Of a DNA stretch of 64,000 nucleotides, positions 28,292 to 37,054 are shown one piece after another; position 1 is the first letter of the stretch; every line of letters starts with the position of its first letter. A program made the position numbers and the translations under genes. This stretch comes from Spirochaetota bacterium (GTDB taxonomy: Bacteria > Spirochaetota > Spirochaetia > Treponematales > Treponemataceae): NCBI GenBank assembly GCA_023443865.1, contig JAEZST010000017.1, forward strand, positions 1 through 64,000. Direction: 5' to 3'. Below the pieces are notes generated by a model. It was not told the origin of the DNA and searched no databases. It saw only the letters and a program-made list of their open reading frames with translations.

Positions 28292-28405
28292 ATGAAGGTT
28301 AGAACTAGCGTTAAGCCCATATGCGATAAGTGCAAGGTTATCCGCCGGCGGGGAATCGTCAGGATCATCTGCATCAATCCCAAGCACAAGCAGCGCCAGG
28401 GCTGA
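28292..28405 (+). CDS. rpmJ: 50S ribosomal protein L36
   Basis: A 37-residue protein, MKVRTSVKPICDKCK at the start, with the zinc ligands C11, C14, C27 and H32 of the classical zinc-binding form. It sits between secY and rpsM, its standard place. GGGG about 7 nt before the ATG is the likely ribosome-binding site. Confidence 0.96.
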   Translation: MKVRTSVKPICDKCKVIRRRGIVRIICINPKHKQRQG

Positions 28406-28417
28406 TGGAGGAATAGA

Positions 28418-28783
28418 ATGGCTCGTTTAGCGGGAGTCGACCTCCCTAACAAGCACGTCAACATCGCGTTGACCTACATCTATGGAATCGGACGCACTTC
28501 TGCAGATAAGATTTGCGAGAAGGCGAAGATCGATCCCATGCGCATGATGAACGATCTCAATCAGGACGAACTCGGAGAGCTCCGAAACATCATCGAGGCC
28601 GAATACAAGGTCGAGGGACGCCTGAGAACCGAGATTGGTTTGAACATCAAACGCCTGATGGATATCGGCTGTTACCGTGGCCTCCGGCACAGAAAGGGCC
28701 TCCCCGTTCGCGGACAGCGGACGAGGACGAATTCTCGCACGCGCAAGGGTAAGAAAAAGACCGTTGCCGGCAAGAAGAAGTAA
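28418..28783 (+). CDS. rpsM: 30S ribosomal protein S13
   Basis: A 121-residue head protein that contacts the P-site tRNA and the 50S subunit. It starts MARLAGVDLPNKHVNIALTY, with the helix-two-turn-helix GIGRTSADKIC and the conserved GCYRGLRHRKGLPVRGQRTRTNSRTRKG tail, split here only by its length. Confidence 0.97.
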   Translation: MARLAGVDLPNKHVNIALTYIYGIGRTSADKICEKAKIDPMRMMNDLNQDELGELRNIIEAEYKVEGRLRTEIGLNIKRLMDIGCYRGLRHRKGLPVRGQRTRTNSRTRKGKKKTVAGKKK

Positions 28784-28807
28784 TCTTCAGGTTGGAGGAC
28801 TTATAAC

Positions 28808-29188
28808 GTGGCAACCGTAAAGAAACGGAAAGAAAAAAAGAGCGTTTACGAGGGTAACGTATACATCCAGGCGACGTTCAACAATACGATCGTTACCATT
28901 ACCGATCTCCGCGGAAACGCCCTCTCCTGGGCTTCCTCCGGCGGTCTTGGATTCAACGGCGCGAAAAAATCAACGCCCTTCGCAGCACAGACCGTGGCCG
29001 AAACCGCGGTTCAGAAGGCCCTTACCTATGGCCTTCGCGAAGTGCATGTATTCGTCAAGGGACCCGGCGTTGGCCGCGAATCCGCCGTTCGTTCTCTCGG
29101 CGCGCTCGGACTGAAAGTCAAGTCGATCAGCGACGTGACCCCGATCCCGCACAATGGCTGCCGGCCCCGCAAGACCCGGCGCATCTGA
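28808..29188 (+). CDS. rpsK: 30S ribosomal protein S11
   Basis: A 126-residue platform protein near the E-site mRNA. It contains VYIQATFNNTIVTITDLRGN and ends with the conserved DVTPIPHNGCRPRKTRRI. The start is GTG at 28808 with GGAGG upstream. Confidence 0.97.
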   Translation: MATVKKRKEKKSVYEGNVYIQATFNNTIVTITDLRGNALSWASSGGLGFNGAKKSTPFAAQTVAETAVQKALTYGLREVHVFVKGPGVGRESAVRSLGALGLKVKSISDVTPIPHNGCRPRKTRRI

Positions 29189-29202
29189 GAGAGGAGAGAG
29201 AT

Positions 29203-29838
29203 ATGGCTAGATACACAGGACCCCTTTGCCGGCTTTGCCGCGCGGAGCAGAAGAAGCTCTTCCTCAAGGGTGACCGCTGCAAGACCGACAAGTGCCCGAT
29301 CAACAAGAAGCGCGCCATGCCCGGAAAGGACCCCAAGGCCCGGACCGGCAAGCGGAGCGACTACGGTACCCAGCTTCGCGAGAAGCAGAAACTCAAGAGG
29401 ACCTACGGGATGCTCGAGAAGCAGTTCCGCATCTTCTTTGACCGCGCGATCCGCATGCCCGGCGTAACCGGCGATAACCTTGTCGGCCTCCTGGAGCGCC
29501 GCCTCGATAACGTCGTTTTCCGCATGCACTTCGCCGTGAACCGCAACCAGGCCCGTCAGGTCGTCCAGCACGGTCACGTGCTCGTCAACGGCAAGCCCGT
29601 CAACATCGCGAGTTATATCGTGAAGGCCGGCGATACCGTTGAAATCAAGGAAGCGAGCAAGAAACTCAGCGTGATCAAGGACGCCCTCAAGGAAGTCTCG
29701 AAGTCCGGAGTCGCCTCTTGGATTACCCTCGACGCCGACGCATTGAAGGGAACCTTCGTTTCCGTTCCGCGCCGCGCCGACGTGACCGACCTCGCCGACA
29801 TTAAAGAACAGCTCGTCGTCGAGCTCTATTCTAAGTAA
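29203..29838 (+). CDS. rpsD: 30S ribosomal protein S4
   Basis: A 211-residue primary 16S rRNA binder. The N-terminus has a zinc-type knuckle (CRLCRAEQKKLFLKGDRC and a following KCP), then the S4 RNA-binding domain with RLDNVVFRMHFAVNRNQARQ and VNGKPVNIASYIVKAGD. In some bacteria S4 represses the alpha operon. Confidence 0.97.
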   Translation: MARYTGPLCRLCRAEQKKLFLKGDRCKTDKCPINKKRAMPGKDPKARTGKRSDYGTQLREKQKLKRTYGMLEKQFRIFFDRAIRMPGVTGDNLVGLLERRLDNVVFRMHFAVNRNQARQVVQHGHVLVNGKPVNIASYIVKAGDTVEIKEASKKLSVIKDALKEVSKSGVASWITLDADALKGTFVSVPRRADVTDLADIKEQLVVELYSK

Positions 29839-29849
29839 GAGGAGTTCGA

Positions 29850-30905
29850 ATGGCCCGCAAAAATCTGCTAAAGGGATTCAAAAAGCCGAAGGGCCTTACC
29901 TTCGAGCACGATGAATCGACATCCGACTACGGAAAATTTGTGGCTTCTCCCTTCGAAACCGGTTTTGGAACCACGGTAGGAAACACTCTCCGCCGCGTGC
30001 TCTTGTCGTCCATTCAGGGCTACGCGATCACGGCCGTGAAGATTACGTCCTATGACGCCGACGGCGTACCGCATGGGATTTCCAGCGAGTTTGAGACGAT
30101 TCCGAACGTGGTAGAAGATACCCTGGAAGTCCTAAATAATCTGAAACAGATTCGTTTGCGGCTTCCTGACGACGTTGAGCAGGATACCTTCCTTTTTGAG
30201 TTTAAGGGTCCGGTTACCGTTACGAGCGACATGTTCGCCCGCGACACCCAGCTCGAGATACTGAGCAAACCGTTCCATATTTTCACCATGATGGAAGGCG
30301 GCCGCGTCGAATTCGAAGTACAAGTCGATTTTGGCCGAGGTTACGTGCCCGCCGAAGTCAACGAGCGCTATATCGAGATCGTCGGGACTATCCCGATGGA
30401 CGCGATATTCGGCCCGGTAACCAAGGTCAAGTACGCGATCGAGCCTACCCGGGTCGGTCAGCGGAACGACTATGACAAGCTCATTCTCGAGATTTGGACC
30501 GATGGGACCATTTCCCCCGAGAATGCCCTCGCTGAGGCGGCGAAGATCGCGAAGGACCACTTCTCGATTTTCGTCAACTTCAACGAGAACGAGATCGGGA
30601 AGGACGAGGACTACGACGAGGAAGACGAGCGGGTTCGCCAGCTCTTGAATACTCCCGTCGAGGAACTCGAGCTTTCCGTTCGCTCGTCGAACTGTCTGAA
30701 AAACGCAAATATTAGGACAATTGGCGAATTGACCAAGAAAACCGAGGAAGATATCGCGAAAACGCGTAACTTCGGCAAGAAGAGCCTCCAGGAAATCCGG
30801 GAAAAGCTCCTCGAATGGAATCTTGGCCTCGGGATGACCGATTACAGTCATCTCAAGAATTCGATCAAGTTGCCCAAGCAGAAGGAAGAAACAGATGAAG
30901 CATAA
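29850..30905 (+). CDS. rpoA: DNA-directed RNA polymerase subunit alpha
   Basis: The 351-residue assembly platform of RNA polymerase. The N-terminal domain has GNTLRRVLLSSIQGYAITAVKI, and the C-terminal UP-element/activator-binding domain has LELSVRSSNCLKNANIRTIGEL and a FGKKSLQEIREKL helix. The linker is acidic. Its last 11 nt overlap rplQ, indicating coupled translation. Confidence 0.98.
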   Translation: MARKNLLKGFKKPKGLTFEHDESTSDYGKFVASPFETGFGTTVGNTLRRVLLSSIQGYAITAVKITSYDADGVPHGISSEFETIPNVVEDTLEVLNNLKQIRLRLPDDVEQDTFLFEFKGPVTVTSDMFARDTQLEILSKPFHIFTMMEGGRVEFEVQVDFGRGYVPAEVNERYIEIVGTIPMDAIFGPVTKVKYAIEPTRVGQRNDYDKLILEIWTDGTISPENALAEAAKIAKDHFSIFVNFNENEIGKDEDYDEEDERVRQLLNTPVEELELSVRSSNCLKNANIRTIGELTKKTEEDIAKTRNFGKKSLQEIREKLLEWNLGLGMTDYSHLKNSIKLPKQKEETDEA

Positions 30906-31494
30906 GAATGGCTTTAATCCGCTTTCGCGCAACGCTTCTCACCGCCGCGCAATGCATCGCAACATGGTGACCTCCCTGTTCAAGTTCGAGCGGGTAACCA
31001 CCACCCAGCCGAAGGCGCTGGAAGTTCGGCGTACCGCGGAGAAGCTCATTACCCGCGCCAAGGTCGACACCGTCCATAATCGCCGCCAGGTCGCCCGGTT
31101 TATCGCCGATCCCGCGATTCTCGCGAAGCTTTTCACCGATATCGGTCCCCGCATGAAGGATCGCGCCGGCGGATATACCCGCGTGCTGAAGCTCGGCTTC
31201 CGCGAGGGTGACGCCGCCGAGGTCGCCATCCTCGAGCTCGTGGATTACAAGCTCGAAACCGAGGAAAAGGCCGAAAAGAAGGCGAAGAAACCCGCTGCCG
31301 AGAAAGCGGCTCCCGCCGAGGCTGAGGCTAAAAAAACCGCCGCGAAGAAGCCTGCCGCGAAGAAAGCCACCGCGTCCGCGGCTAAGCCCGCCGCTGAAGG
31401 CGAGGCCAAGAAACCCGCCGCCAAAAAGCCTGCCGCGAAGAAAGCAGCAGCGCCCAAGGCTAAGCCCGCTTCCGAAGCGGCTACGGAGGAATGA
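30895..31494 (+). CDS. rplQ: 50S ribosomal protein L17 with Ala/Lys-rich tail
   Basis: The first 120 residues are a normal L17 (HKNGFNPLSRNASHRRAMHRNM; TRAKVDTVHNRRQVARF). They are followed by about 75 residues of repetitive Lys, Ala and Pro with KKPAAKKA-type motifs, similar in composition to histone H1-like tails. Total length 199 against about 120-130 for most L17 proteins. The tail is probably disordered and may bind rRNA or nucleic acid; that is inference. The ATG overlaps rpoA. Confidence 0.95.
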   Translation: MKHKNGFNPLSRNASHRRAMHRNMVTSLFKFERVTTTQPKALEVRRTAEKLITRAKVDTVHNRRQVARFIADPAILAKLFTDIGPRMKDRAGGYTRVLKLGFREGDAAEVAILELVDYKLETEEKAEKKAKKPAAEKAAPAEAEAKKTAAKKPAAKKATASAAKPAAEGEAKKPAAKKPAAKKAAAPKAKPASEAATEE

Positions 31495-31497
31495 GCC

Positions 31498-31674
31498 ATG
31501 TCTAAAGCACATCGCGGTAAAGGTATTCGCGCGGAAAAGAATCACGGTCGCGGCTTGTGCCCCGTCTGCAAGAAAGAGAACATCAAGGTTCTCTACGAGC
31601 AGGAAGTGGCCGGCGCGAAAGTGAAGATCTGTAAGGTTTGCAAGGCTGCCATAAAGAACGGAAAGGCCGTCTGA
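31498..31674 (+). CDS. Small zinc-ribbon protein after rplQ
   Basis: A 58-residue basic protein starting 3 nt after the rplQ stop. GGAG lies in the end of rplQ. It has two CxxC knuckles 25 residues apart, CPVC (C21, C24) and CKVC (near residues 46-49), and many lysines. The arrangement fits a zinc ribbon that could bind RNA or the ribosome. I do not recognise a named family. It is the last gene before a strong terminator, so it is co-transcribed with the alpha operon. Confidence 0.8.
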   Translation: MSKAHRGKGIRAEKNHGRGLCPVCKKENIKVLYEQEVAGAKVKICKVCKAAIKNGKAV

Positions 31675-31700
31675 GGCACATACTTGCGACCCAATGAAGG

Positions 31701-31732
31701 GACCGATCCAATTGTGGATCGGTCTTTTTTTT
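31701..31732 (+). terminator. Terminator of the alpha operon
   Basis: GACCGATCCA (31701-31710) pairs perfectly with TGGATCGGTC around ATTG, followed by eight T. It closes the transcript that began at S10 or earlier. Confidence 0.93.
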
Positions 31733-31775
31733 GGCGTTTTATTCGGTTCTAATGCATAAATATACCGTTTTCGTG

Positions 31776-31804
31776 TAGACAGGAAGGTATTCTGGCCATA
31801 AAAT
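31776..31804 (+). promoter_or_regulatory. livK promoter
   Basis: TAGACA (31776-31781), 17 nt, TAAAAT (31799-31804). It lies after the alpha-operon terminator and 50 nt before livK, which has AGGAGG as its ribosome-binding site. Confidence 0.7.
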
Positions 31805-31854
31805 ACTGTACGTGTACTGACTGTCTGTCATGTCTTTTTAGGAGGAGTTTATTT

Positions 31855-32976
31855 ATGAAATTACGTCATGTTGCGATGGCTGTTTCGGCTCTTGCGCTCG
31901 CCGCGTTCGTTACCGGCTGCGCGAAGAAAGACGCCGGAGTTATTAAGATTGGCGTTGCCGGTGCCCATTCAGGAGACCTCGCGTCTTACGGTTTGCCGAC
32001 CGTTAATGCCGCGAACCTGGTTATCGACGAGGTAAATGCCAAGGGCGGCATCAACGGCCGCAAGGTTGAGCTCGTTATCGTCGACGACCAGTGCAAGCCC
32101 GAATTGGCGACCAATGCCGCTTCCAAACTCGTCAGCGACGGCGTCGTGGCGGTTATCGGCCATATCTGTTCCGGAGCGACCAAGAGCGCCCTCGGAATCT
32201 ATAAAGATTCGAACGTCGTTTGCATTTCCCCCTCCGCAACGAACCCGCCGCTCACCCAATCCGGCGAATACCCCAACTTCTTCCGTACCATCGCGCCGGA
32301 CGATGCCCAGGCCAAGCTTGCCGTTACCTTTATCAAGGACACGCTCAAGCTGAATTCCCTCGCCGTGCTGCACGATAAGGGAGATTACGGCAAGGGCTTT
32401 GCGGATCTCGTGAAGCAGTTCGCCGAGGAAGCGGGCCTGAAGGTAGTCCTTTTCGAGGGCGTGAATCCCGGGGCTCCCGACTATTCCGCGGTCGTGAACA
32501 AGATCGGCAATGCCGCTCCCGACGGCGTGGTGTGGGGCGGTTATCACCCCGAAGCCTCCAAGCTCGTCCAGCAAATGCGGGACAAGGGAATCAACATTCC
32601 CTTCATTTCAGACGACGGCGTGAAGGACAATACCTTTATCGAAGTCGCGGGTAAGTACGCCGAAGGCGTGTATGCCACCGGGCCCATGGATACCTCTAGC
32701 CTGCCCATCGCCGTGAAGGCGATCGAAGGACACAAGGCCAAGTACGGCGAAGAGCCGGGCGCCTTCTTCAAGGAAGCCTATGCGGCTACCCTCGCGATCG
32801 TGAACGCCCTCGAGAAGTCGAAGTCTACCGACTACGAAGCGATCACCAAGGCTCTGCGCGGCGAATTCGTCGATACTTCCCTCGGCAAGATCAGCTTTGA
32901 CGCGAAAGGCGACGTTATCGGTTTCGGTTTCTCCGTGTTCCAGGTGCAGAACGGCAAGTACGTGGAGCTGAAGTAA
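31855..32976 (+). CDS. livK: Branched-chain amino acid ABC transporter, substrate-binding lipoprotein
   Basis: A 373-residue type I periplasmic binding protein. A signal peptide ends in the lipobox FVTGC (lipidated Cys22), so it is anchored to the membrane. The mature protein starts with VIKIGVAGAHSGDLASYG and shows the family pattern INGRKVELVIVDDQCKP and GHICSGATKSAL. It delivers leucine, isoleucine, valine or a related amino acid to LivHM. The exact ligand cannot be told from sequence. Confidence 0.93.
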   Translation: MKLRHVAMAVSALALAAFVTGCAKKDAGVIKIGVAGAHSGDLASYGLPTVNAANLVIDEVNAKGGINGRKVELVIVDDQCKPELATNAASKLVSDGVVAVIGHICSGATKSALGIYKDSNVVCISPSATNPPLTQSGEYPNFFRTIAPDDAQAKLAVTFIKDTLKLNSLAVLHDKGDYGKGFADLVKQFAEEAGLKVVLFEGVNPGAPDYSAVVNKIGNAAPDGVVWGGYHPEASKLVQQMRDKGINIPFISDDGVKDNTFIEVAGKYAEGVYATGPMDTSSLPIAVKAIEGHKAKYGEEPGAFFKEAYAATLAIVNALEKSKSTDYEAITKALRGEFVDTSLGKISFDAKGDVIGFGFSVFQVQNGKYVELK

Positions 32977-32992
32977 CCGAAATATGACATAG

Positions 32993-33009
32993 GCGTCGGG
33001 TTCCGACGC
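32993..33009 (+). other. Hairpin between livK and livH
   Basis: GCGTCGG-GTT-CCGACGC (32993-33009), with a second stem GAAAGGGC/GCCCTTTC at 33047-33085. Such stems after the binding-protein gene often protect its mRNA and lower expression of the membrane genes. No T tract follows. Confidence 0.55.
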
Positions 33010-33116
33010 TTCGCGCAAAGAACCGCGCGTTCTACGCGTTTCCCATGAAAGGGCCGGGCCTTCCTTCTGGAGGCTTTGCCCTTTCGTGGCGTTTATACCC
33101 CGTAAGGATATCTTTC

Positions 33117-34019
33117 ATGGATTATTTTCTGAAGCTGTTTCTCAGCGGAACGGCTAAGGGCAGCATTTATGCCCTCATCGCGCTCGGATACACCATGGTG
33201 TACGGTATTGTCCAGCTGATTAATTTCGCCCACGGCGAGGTTTATATGATCGGCGGATTCACTGCCCTGATAATCGGGGGCTTTCTGTACACGTTGGGCG
33301 TACCCGTATACGGCGTTCTCATTCTCTCCGTTCTCGCGGCCATCGTAATTTCTTCCGCCCTCGGCGTGACTATCGAGCGGATTGCCTATAAGCCGCTTCG
33401 GAATAAGCCCCGTCTCTCGGCCCTTATCAGCGCTATCGGAATCTCGATGATCCTCCAGAATTTCGTGCTTCTCGTTCAAACCGAAAAATACCTGTCGTTT
33501 CCCTCGTATCTGCCCGAGCTTGCCTTTCTCGAGCCCGTGCGGGAATACGTGAACTCGACGCAGTTTATCATATTGGTTACCACCGCGATCATTATGGTTA
33601 TCCTTATCGGGATTATAAAGTTTACGAAGATCGGCAAGGCGATGCGCGCTACCGCTCAGGATAAGGACATGGCTTTGCTCCTCGGGGTAAACGTCAATCA
33701 GGTAATTTCCTCGACTTTCATCATCGGTTCTGCCCTGGCGGCGGTTGGCGGCGTTCTCATTTGCTCATATATGGGCCAAATCAACTATTATATCGGCTTT
33801 ATCGCGGGTATAAAGGCTTTCGTCGCCGCCGTTCTCGGCGGCATCGGCAGCATACCCGGCGCGGTGTTGGGCAGCTTTATTCTCGGCTGGACCGAGAGTC
33901 TCGGAACGGGATATATCTCTAGCGATTACGAAGACGCTTTTGCCTTCGTAATCCTTATCCTTATCCTCGTTTTGAAGCCGGCGGGCATCCTCGGCAAAAA
34001 CCAAAAACAGAAGGTGTAA
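33117..34019 (+). CDS. livH: Branched-chain amino acid ABC transporter permease LivH
   Basis: A 300-residue membrane permease. It starts MDYFLKLFLSGTAKGSIYAL, with the LivH signature LGYTMVYGIVQLINFAHGE and the C-terminal FVAAVLGGIGSIPGAVLGS that contacts the ATPases. The ATG at 33117 follows AAGGA; an upstream in-frame ATG (33045) would add an extension lying in the intergenic hairpin. Confidence 0.95.
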   Translation: MDYFLKLFLSGTAKGSIYALIALGYTMVYGIVQLINFAHGEVYMIGGFTALIIGGFLYTLGVPVYGVLILSVLAAIVISSALGVTIERIAYKPLRNKPRLSALISAIGISMILQNFVLLVQTEKYLSFPSYLPELAFLEPVREYVNSTQFIILVTTAIIMVILIGIIKFTKIGKAMRATAQDKDMALLLGVNVNQVISSTFIIGSALAAVGGVLICSYMGQINYYIGFIAGIKAFVAAVLGGIGSIPGAVLGSFILGWTESLGTGYISSDYEDAFAFVILILILVLKPAGILGKNQKQKV

Positions 34020-34023
34020 CACG

Positions 34024-35310
34024 ATGGCGCGCAAGAAAATAATCCCTGAACTTCTCGATACCCTTCGGGTTACGCTTTGGTTCGCGTTCCTGCTCTTCCC
34101 CTTAACCGTTATGAAGGTGTCCGTTACCGGCGGCGCCGCAACCGTTAAATTTCGTTGGCTGGCGTTACCGATCGTCGCCGTGGTTTCTTTCGTGCTTTCT
34201 TTCGTCTGGAAACGGGCCTTGGAATGGAACGATAGCCGCTCGTCGCGCGACGCTTCCGAAACCGTTGTCGGAAAGCTAAAAGCCCGTTTGGCTCCGGTCT
34301 TCGGTCAGTCTCGGGTAAAATACGCGAGTCTTCTCGTGGCCATCGCGGCGGTCGTGGTATATCCCTGGGCCTTCGGCATGTATCATACCAACATCATGAT
34401 TACCGCCCTCATCTACGTTATATTGGCACTGGGGTTGAATATCGTGGTCGGATTGGGAGGCCTTTTAAACCTGGGCTATGCCGCCTTTTTCGCCGTGGGC
34501 GCCTATACGTACGGTCTCCTATGGAAATACGCGGGGCCGGCGTTCGCCGCGGCGAATATCCATACCGGCTGGCTCTTTTGGATAGCCCTTCCCTTGGCGG
34601 GAATTCTCGCCACACTTTTCGGCATTCTGCTGAGCTTACCCGTATTGCGGTTGCGGGGCGATTATCTGGCGATCATCACCCTGGCGTTCGGCGAGATTTT
34701 GCGCATGTTCCTGCAAAATTCCGGAGACTTGACCGGCGGCGCCTCGGGAATAAGCCTCATTCCCCGACCGTGGTTCTTTGGGCTCAAACTGCATCCCGCC
34801 GACGCTGCGACCTATATCTACTACATTGTGTTGGCGTTGGTCATATTAACGGTTTTCGTGGTACGACGCATTGAGGATTCGAGGGTCGGCCGCGCGCTGG
34901 AAGCCATGCGGGAAGACGAAATCGCCTGTGAGGCCATGGGCATCGATCTTGTCCGTAACAAGCTGATCACTTTCGCCCTCGGCGCATTTTGGGCCGGTAT
35001 CGCGGGCGTCGTGCTCGCCGCGCAAACCACGTTCATCAACCCCGACAGCTTCACCCTTTGGGAATCGATCATCATCCTTATGGCGGTGGTTATCGGCGGT
35101 ACCGGATCAATACCGGGCGTAATCGCCGGCGCGCTCCTTTTAAAGCTCTTGCCGGAGTATTTCCGCGCGCTCGCCCAGTATCGCATGTTGATCTACGGCG
35201 TGGCGATGATCGTCATCATCATTTTCAAGCCCGACGGCCTTATCCCGAGAAATAGGAAGAAATATACCTTTGCCGCGGGCGGAAACGTTGAAGGGGAGGC
35301 CTCGAAATGA
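34024..35310 (+). CDS. livM: Branched-chain amino acid ABC transporter permease LivM
   Basis: The 428-residue second permease. It carries an N-terminal extension with two hydrophobic stretches before the LivM core (LGLNIVVGLGGLLNLGYAAFFAVGAY) and the coupling segment VVIGGTGSIPGVIAGALLL. It starts 4 nt after livH and overlaps livG by 4 nt. Confidence 0.95.
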   Translation: MARKKIIPELLDTLRVTLWFAFLLFPLTVMKVSVTGGAATVKFRWLALPIVAVVSFVLSFVWKRALEWNDSRSSRDASETVVGKLKARLAPVFGQSRVKYASLLVAIAAVVVYPWAFGMYHTNIMITALIYVILALGLNIVVGLGGLLNLGYAAFFAVGAYTYGLLWKYAGPAFAAANIHTGWLFWIALPLAGILATLFGILLSLPVLRLRGDYLAIITLAFGEILRMFLQNSGDLTGGASGISLIPRPWFFGLKLHPADAATYIYYIVLALVILTVFVVRRIEDSRVGRALEAMREDEIACEAMGIDLVRNKLITFALGAFWAGIAGVVLAAQTTFINPDSFTLWESIIILMAVVIGGTGSIPGVIAGALLLKLLPEYFRALAQYRMLIYGVAMIVIIIFKPDGLIPRNRKKYTFAAGGNVEGEASK

Positions 35311-36095
35311 GCATGGACGAGAACGTAATACTTTCGCTCGACTCCCTTTCCATGGTTTTCGGGGGCCTGCGCGCCATAGACTCCGCGAGCATGCAGGTAC
35401 GCCGCGGCGAAATAACCGCCCTTATCGGGCCGAACGGGGCGGGCAAGACGACGATTTTTAACTGCATTACCGGCGTGTATAAGCCCACCTCCGGCACGGT
35501 GACGATCAACCGTGACGGAAATAGGCCGGAACGGATTCAGGGCCAAAAGCCCAACGTGATTAATAGAAAGGGTTTGGCCCGCACGTTCCAGAACATTCGC
35601 CTTTTCGGGAACATGAGCGTGCTCGAAAACGTGATGCTTGCCCGCCATAATTCCCTGAAGGCCGGCGTATTCCGGTCCATAATACGGGACCCGGGAACCC
35701 GCGAGGAAGAACGCAAGGTTATCGCAGATAGTTATGATATCCTTCGGAAGATGAACCTTCACGCCTTCGTGAACGAGACGGCGCGGAACTTGCCCTACGG
35801 GGCCCAGCGGCGACTCGAAATAGCCCGCGCGCTCGCCACCGAGCCCTTTTTGCTCCTATTGGACGAACCCGCCGCCGGAATGAACCCGCACGAAACGAAG
35901 GAACTCGAGGAAACCCTCCATATGATCAACGGGCAGGAAGGGGTTTCCATACTCTTGATCGAACACGACATGAGCCTCGTCATGAACGTTTCGGAACGAA
36001 TTTACGTGCTCGACTACGGTCGCATGATCGCCGAGGGAAACCCCGCGGACATAAAGGGTAATCCGGAAGTTATCAAGGCATATCTGGGAGAATAA
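35307..36095 (+). CDS. livG: Branched-chain amino acid ABC transporter ATP-binding protein LivG
   Basis: A 262-residue ATPase. Walker A GPNGAGKTT, a Q-loop in RTFQNIRLF, Walker B LLLLDEPAAGMNP and the H-loop region ILLIEHDM are present; the signature region is NLPYGAQRRLEIARAL, the usual divergent form in LivG. The start overlaps livM. Confidence 0.96.
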   Translation: MSMDENVILSLDSLSMVFGGLRAIDSASMQVRRGEITALIGPNGAGKTTIFNCITGVYKPTSGTVTINRDGNRPERIQGQKPNVINRKGLARTFQNIRLFGNMSVLENVMLARHNSLKAGVFRSIIRDPGTREEERKVIADSYDILRKMNLHAFVNETARNLPYGAQRRLEIARALATEPFLLLLDEPAAGMNPHETKELEETLHMINGQEGVSILLIEHDMSLVMNVSERIYVLDYGRMIAEGNPADIKGNPEVIKAYLGE

Positions 36096-36096
36096 G

Positions 36097-36810
36097 ATGG
36101 CGATACTGAAAGTCGATAGAATCAGCACGTACTACGGCAATATACAGGCGCTTCGCGAGATTTCGCTGAGCGTGGAGGAAGGCGAAATCGTGACGCTTAT
36201 CGGCGCTAACGGCGCCGGCAAGACGACCACGTTAATGTCTATATGCGGAATTACCCCCGTGCGGGGAGGATCGGTATACCTGGACGGCCAGGACATTACC
36301 CGGCTCAACCCGAATAGCATCGTCGAGTTGGGCATCGCGCAGGTACCGGAAGGCCGGAGAATTTTCCCGCAGCTCACGGTAACGGAAAATCTCGATATGG
36401 GCGCGTTCCTGCGCAAGGATAAGGCGGGAATCAAGGCCGACATGGAAGAGGTGTTCGCCCTTTTCCCGCGACTCGCGGAACGGAGGCATCAGGCCGGCGG
36501 GACCCTTTCCGGGGGAGAGCAGCAAATGCTCGCGATCTCCCGGGCATTGATGCAGCGCCCGCGCGTTCTTTTGCTCGATGAGCCCTCATTGGGCCTCGCG
36601 CCGATTTTCGTGCAGCATATCTTCGAGATAATCAAGAAGATCAACGCGGAGCGCAAAACGACGATTTTCCTCGTAGAGCAAAACGCGCATATGGCGTTGA
36701 AAATCGCGCATAAGGGTTACGTTCTTCAGAACGGCAGGATCAAGATCGAGGATTCCGCGGAAAACCTACTCGCTAACGAAGAAGTCCGAAAGGCCTATCT
36801 CGGCATTTAA
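36097..36810 (+). CDS. livF: Branched-chain amino acid ABC transporter ATP-binding protein LivF
   Basis: The 237-residue partner ATPase, with Walker A GANGAGKTT, signature LSGGEQQMLAISRALM, Walker B VLLLDEPSLGLAP and the family sequence VEQNAHMALKIAHKGYVLQNG. It starts 1 nt after livG and ends the operon before two terminators. Confidence 0.96.
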   Translation: MAILKVDRISTYYGNIQALREISLSVEEGEIVTLIGANGAGKTTTLMSICGITPVRGGSVYLDGQDITRLNPNSIVELGIAQVPEGRRIFPQLTVTENLDMGAFLRKDKAGIKADMEEVFALFPRLAERRHQAGGTLSGGEQQMLAISRALMQRPRVLLLDEPSLGLAPIFVQHIFEIIKKINAERKTTIFLVEQNAHMALKIAHKGYVLQNGRIKIEDSAENLLANEEVRKAYLGI

Positions 36811-36834
36811 GGGTATACGGCCGACTTGGACGCG

Positions 36835-36865
36835 AGGCGGTATCCAGCCTGTTTCGCCTTTTTTT
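36835..36865 (+). terminator. Terminator 1 after livF
   Basis: AGGCG (36835-36839) and CGCCT (36855-36859) form a short stem followed by seven T. Modest on its own, but it is backed by the next terminator. Confidence 0.5.
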
Positions 36866-36867
36866 AG

Positions 36868-36900
36868 AACGCTCCCCGATTGCGCGGGAGCGTTTTTTTT
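36868..36900 (+). terminator. Terminator 2 after livF
   Basis: AACGCTCCC pairs with GGGAGCGTT, followed by a run of T to 36901. A strong intrinsic terminator. Confidence 0.9.
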
Positions 36901-36957
36901 TCTCGGCGCGGGATCGAAACCTGTATTATAATTTGGTTATCCAATGATTTTTACCGG

Positions 36958-37043
36958 CATTGAACCAACAAGCCAATCTTTGATTGGCGCAGTTTCTAGG
37001 CATTGAACCAACAAGCCAATCTTTGATTGGCGCAGTTTCTAGG
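36958..37043 (+). repeat. Perfect 43-bp tandem duplication before the CBS-ACT gene
   Basis: Two identical 43-nt units (36958-37000 and 37001-37043) each contain the hairpin GCCAATC-TTT-GATTGGC and end in TTTCTAGG; the second supplies the AGG of the AGGAGG ribosome-binding site of the next gene. A TATAAT (36927-36932) upstream may be the -10 of that gene, without a good -35. The rest of the 244-nt gap holds the livF terminators. Confidence 0.95.
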
Positions 37044-37054
37044 AGGAACCTTAC

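Noticed and set aside
36958..37043. Possible CRISPR-like repeat.
   Set aside because: Only two adjacent copies with no spacer and no cas genes.
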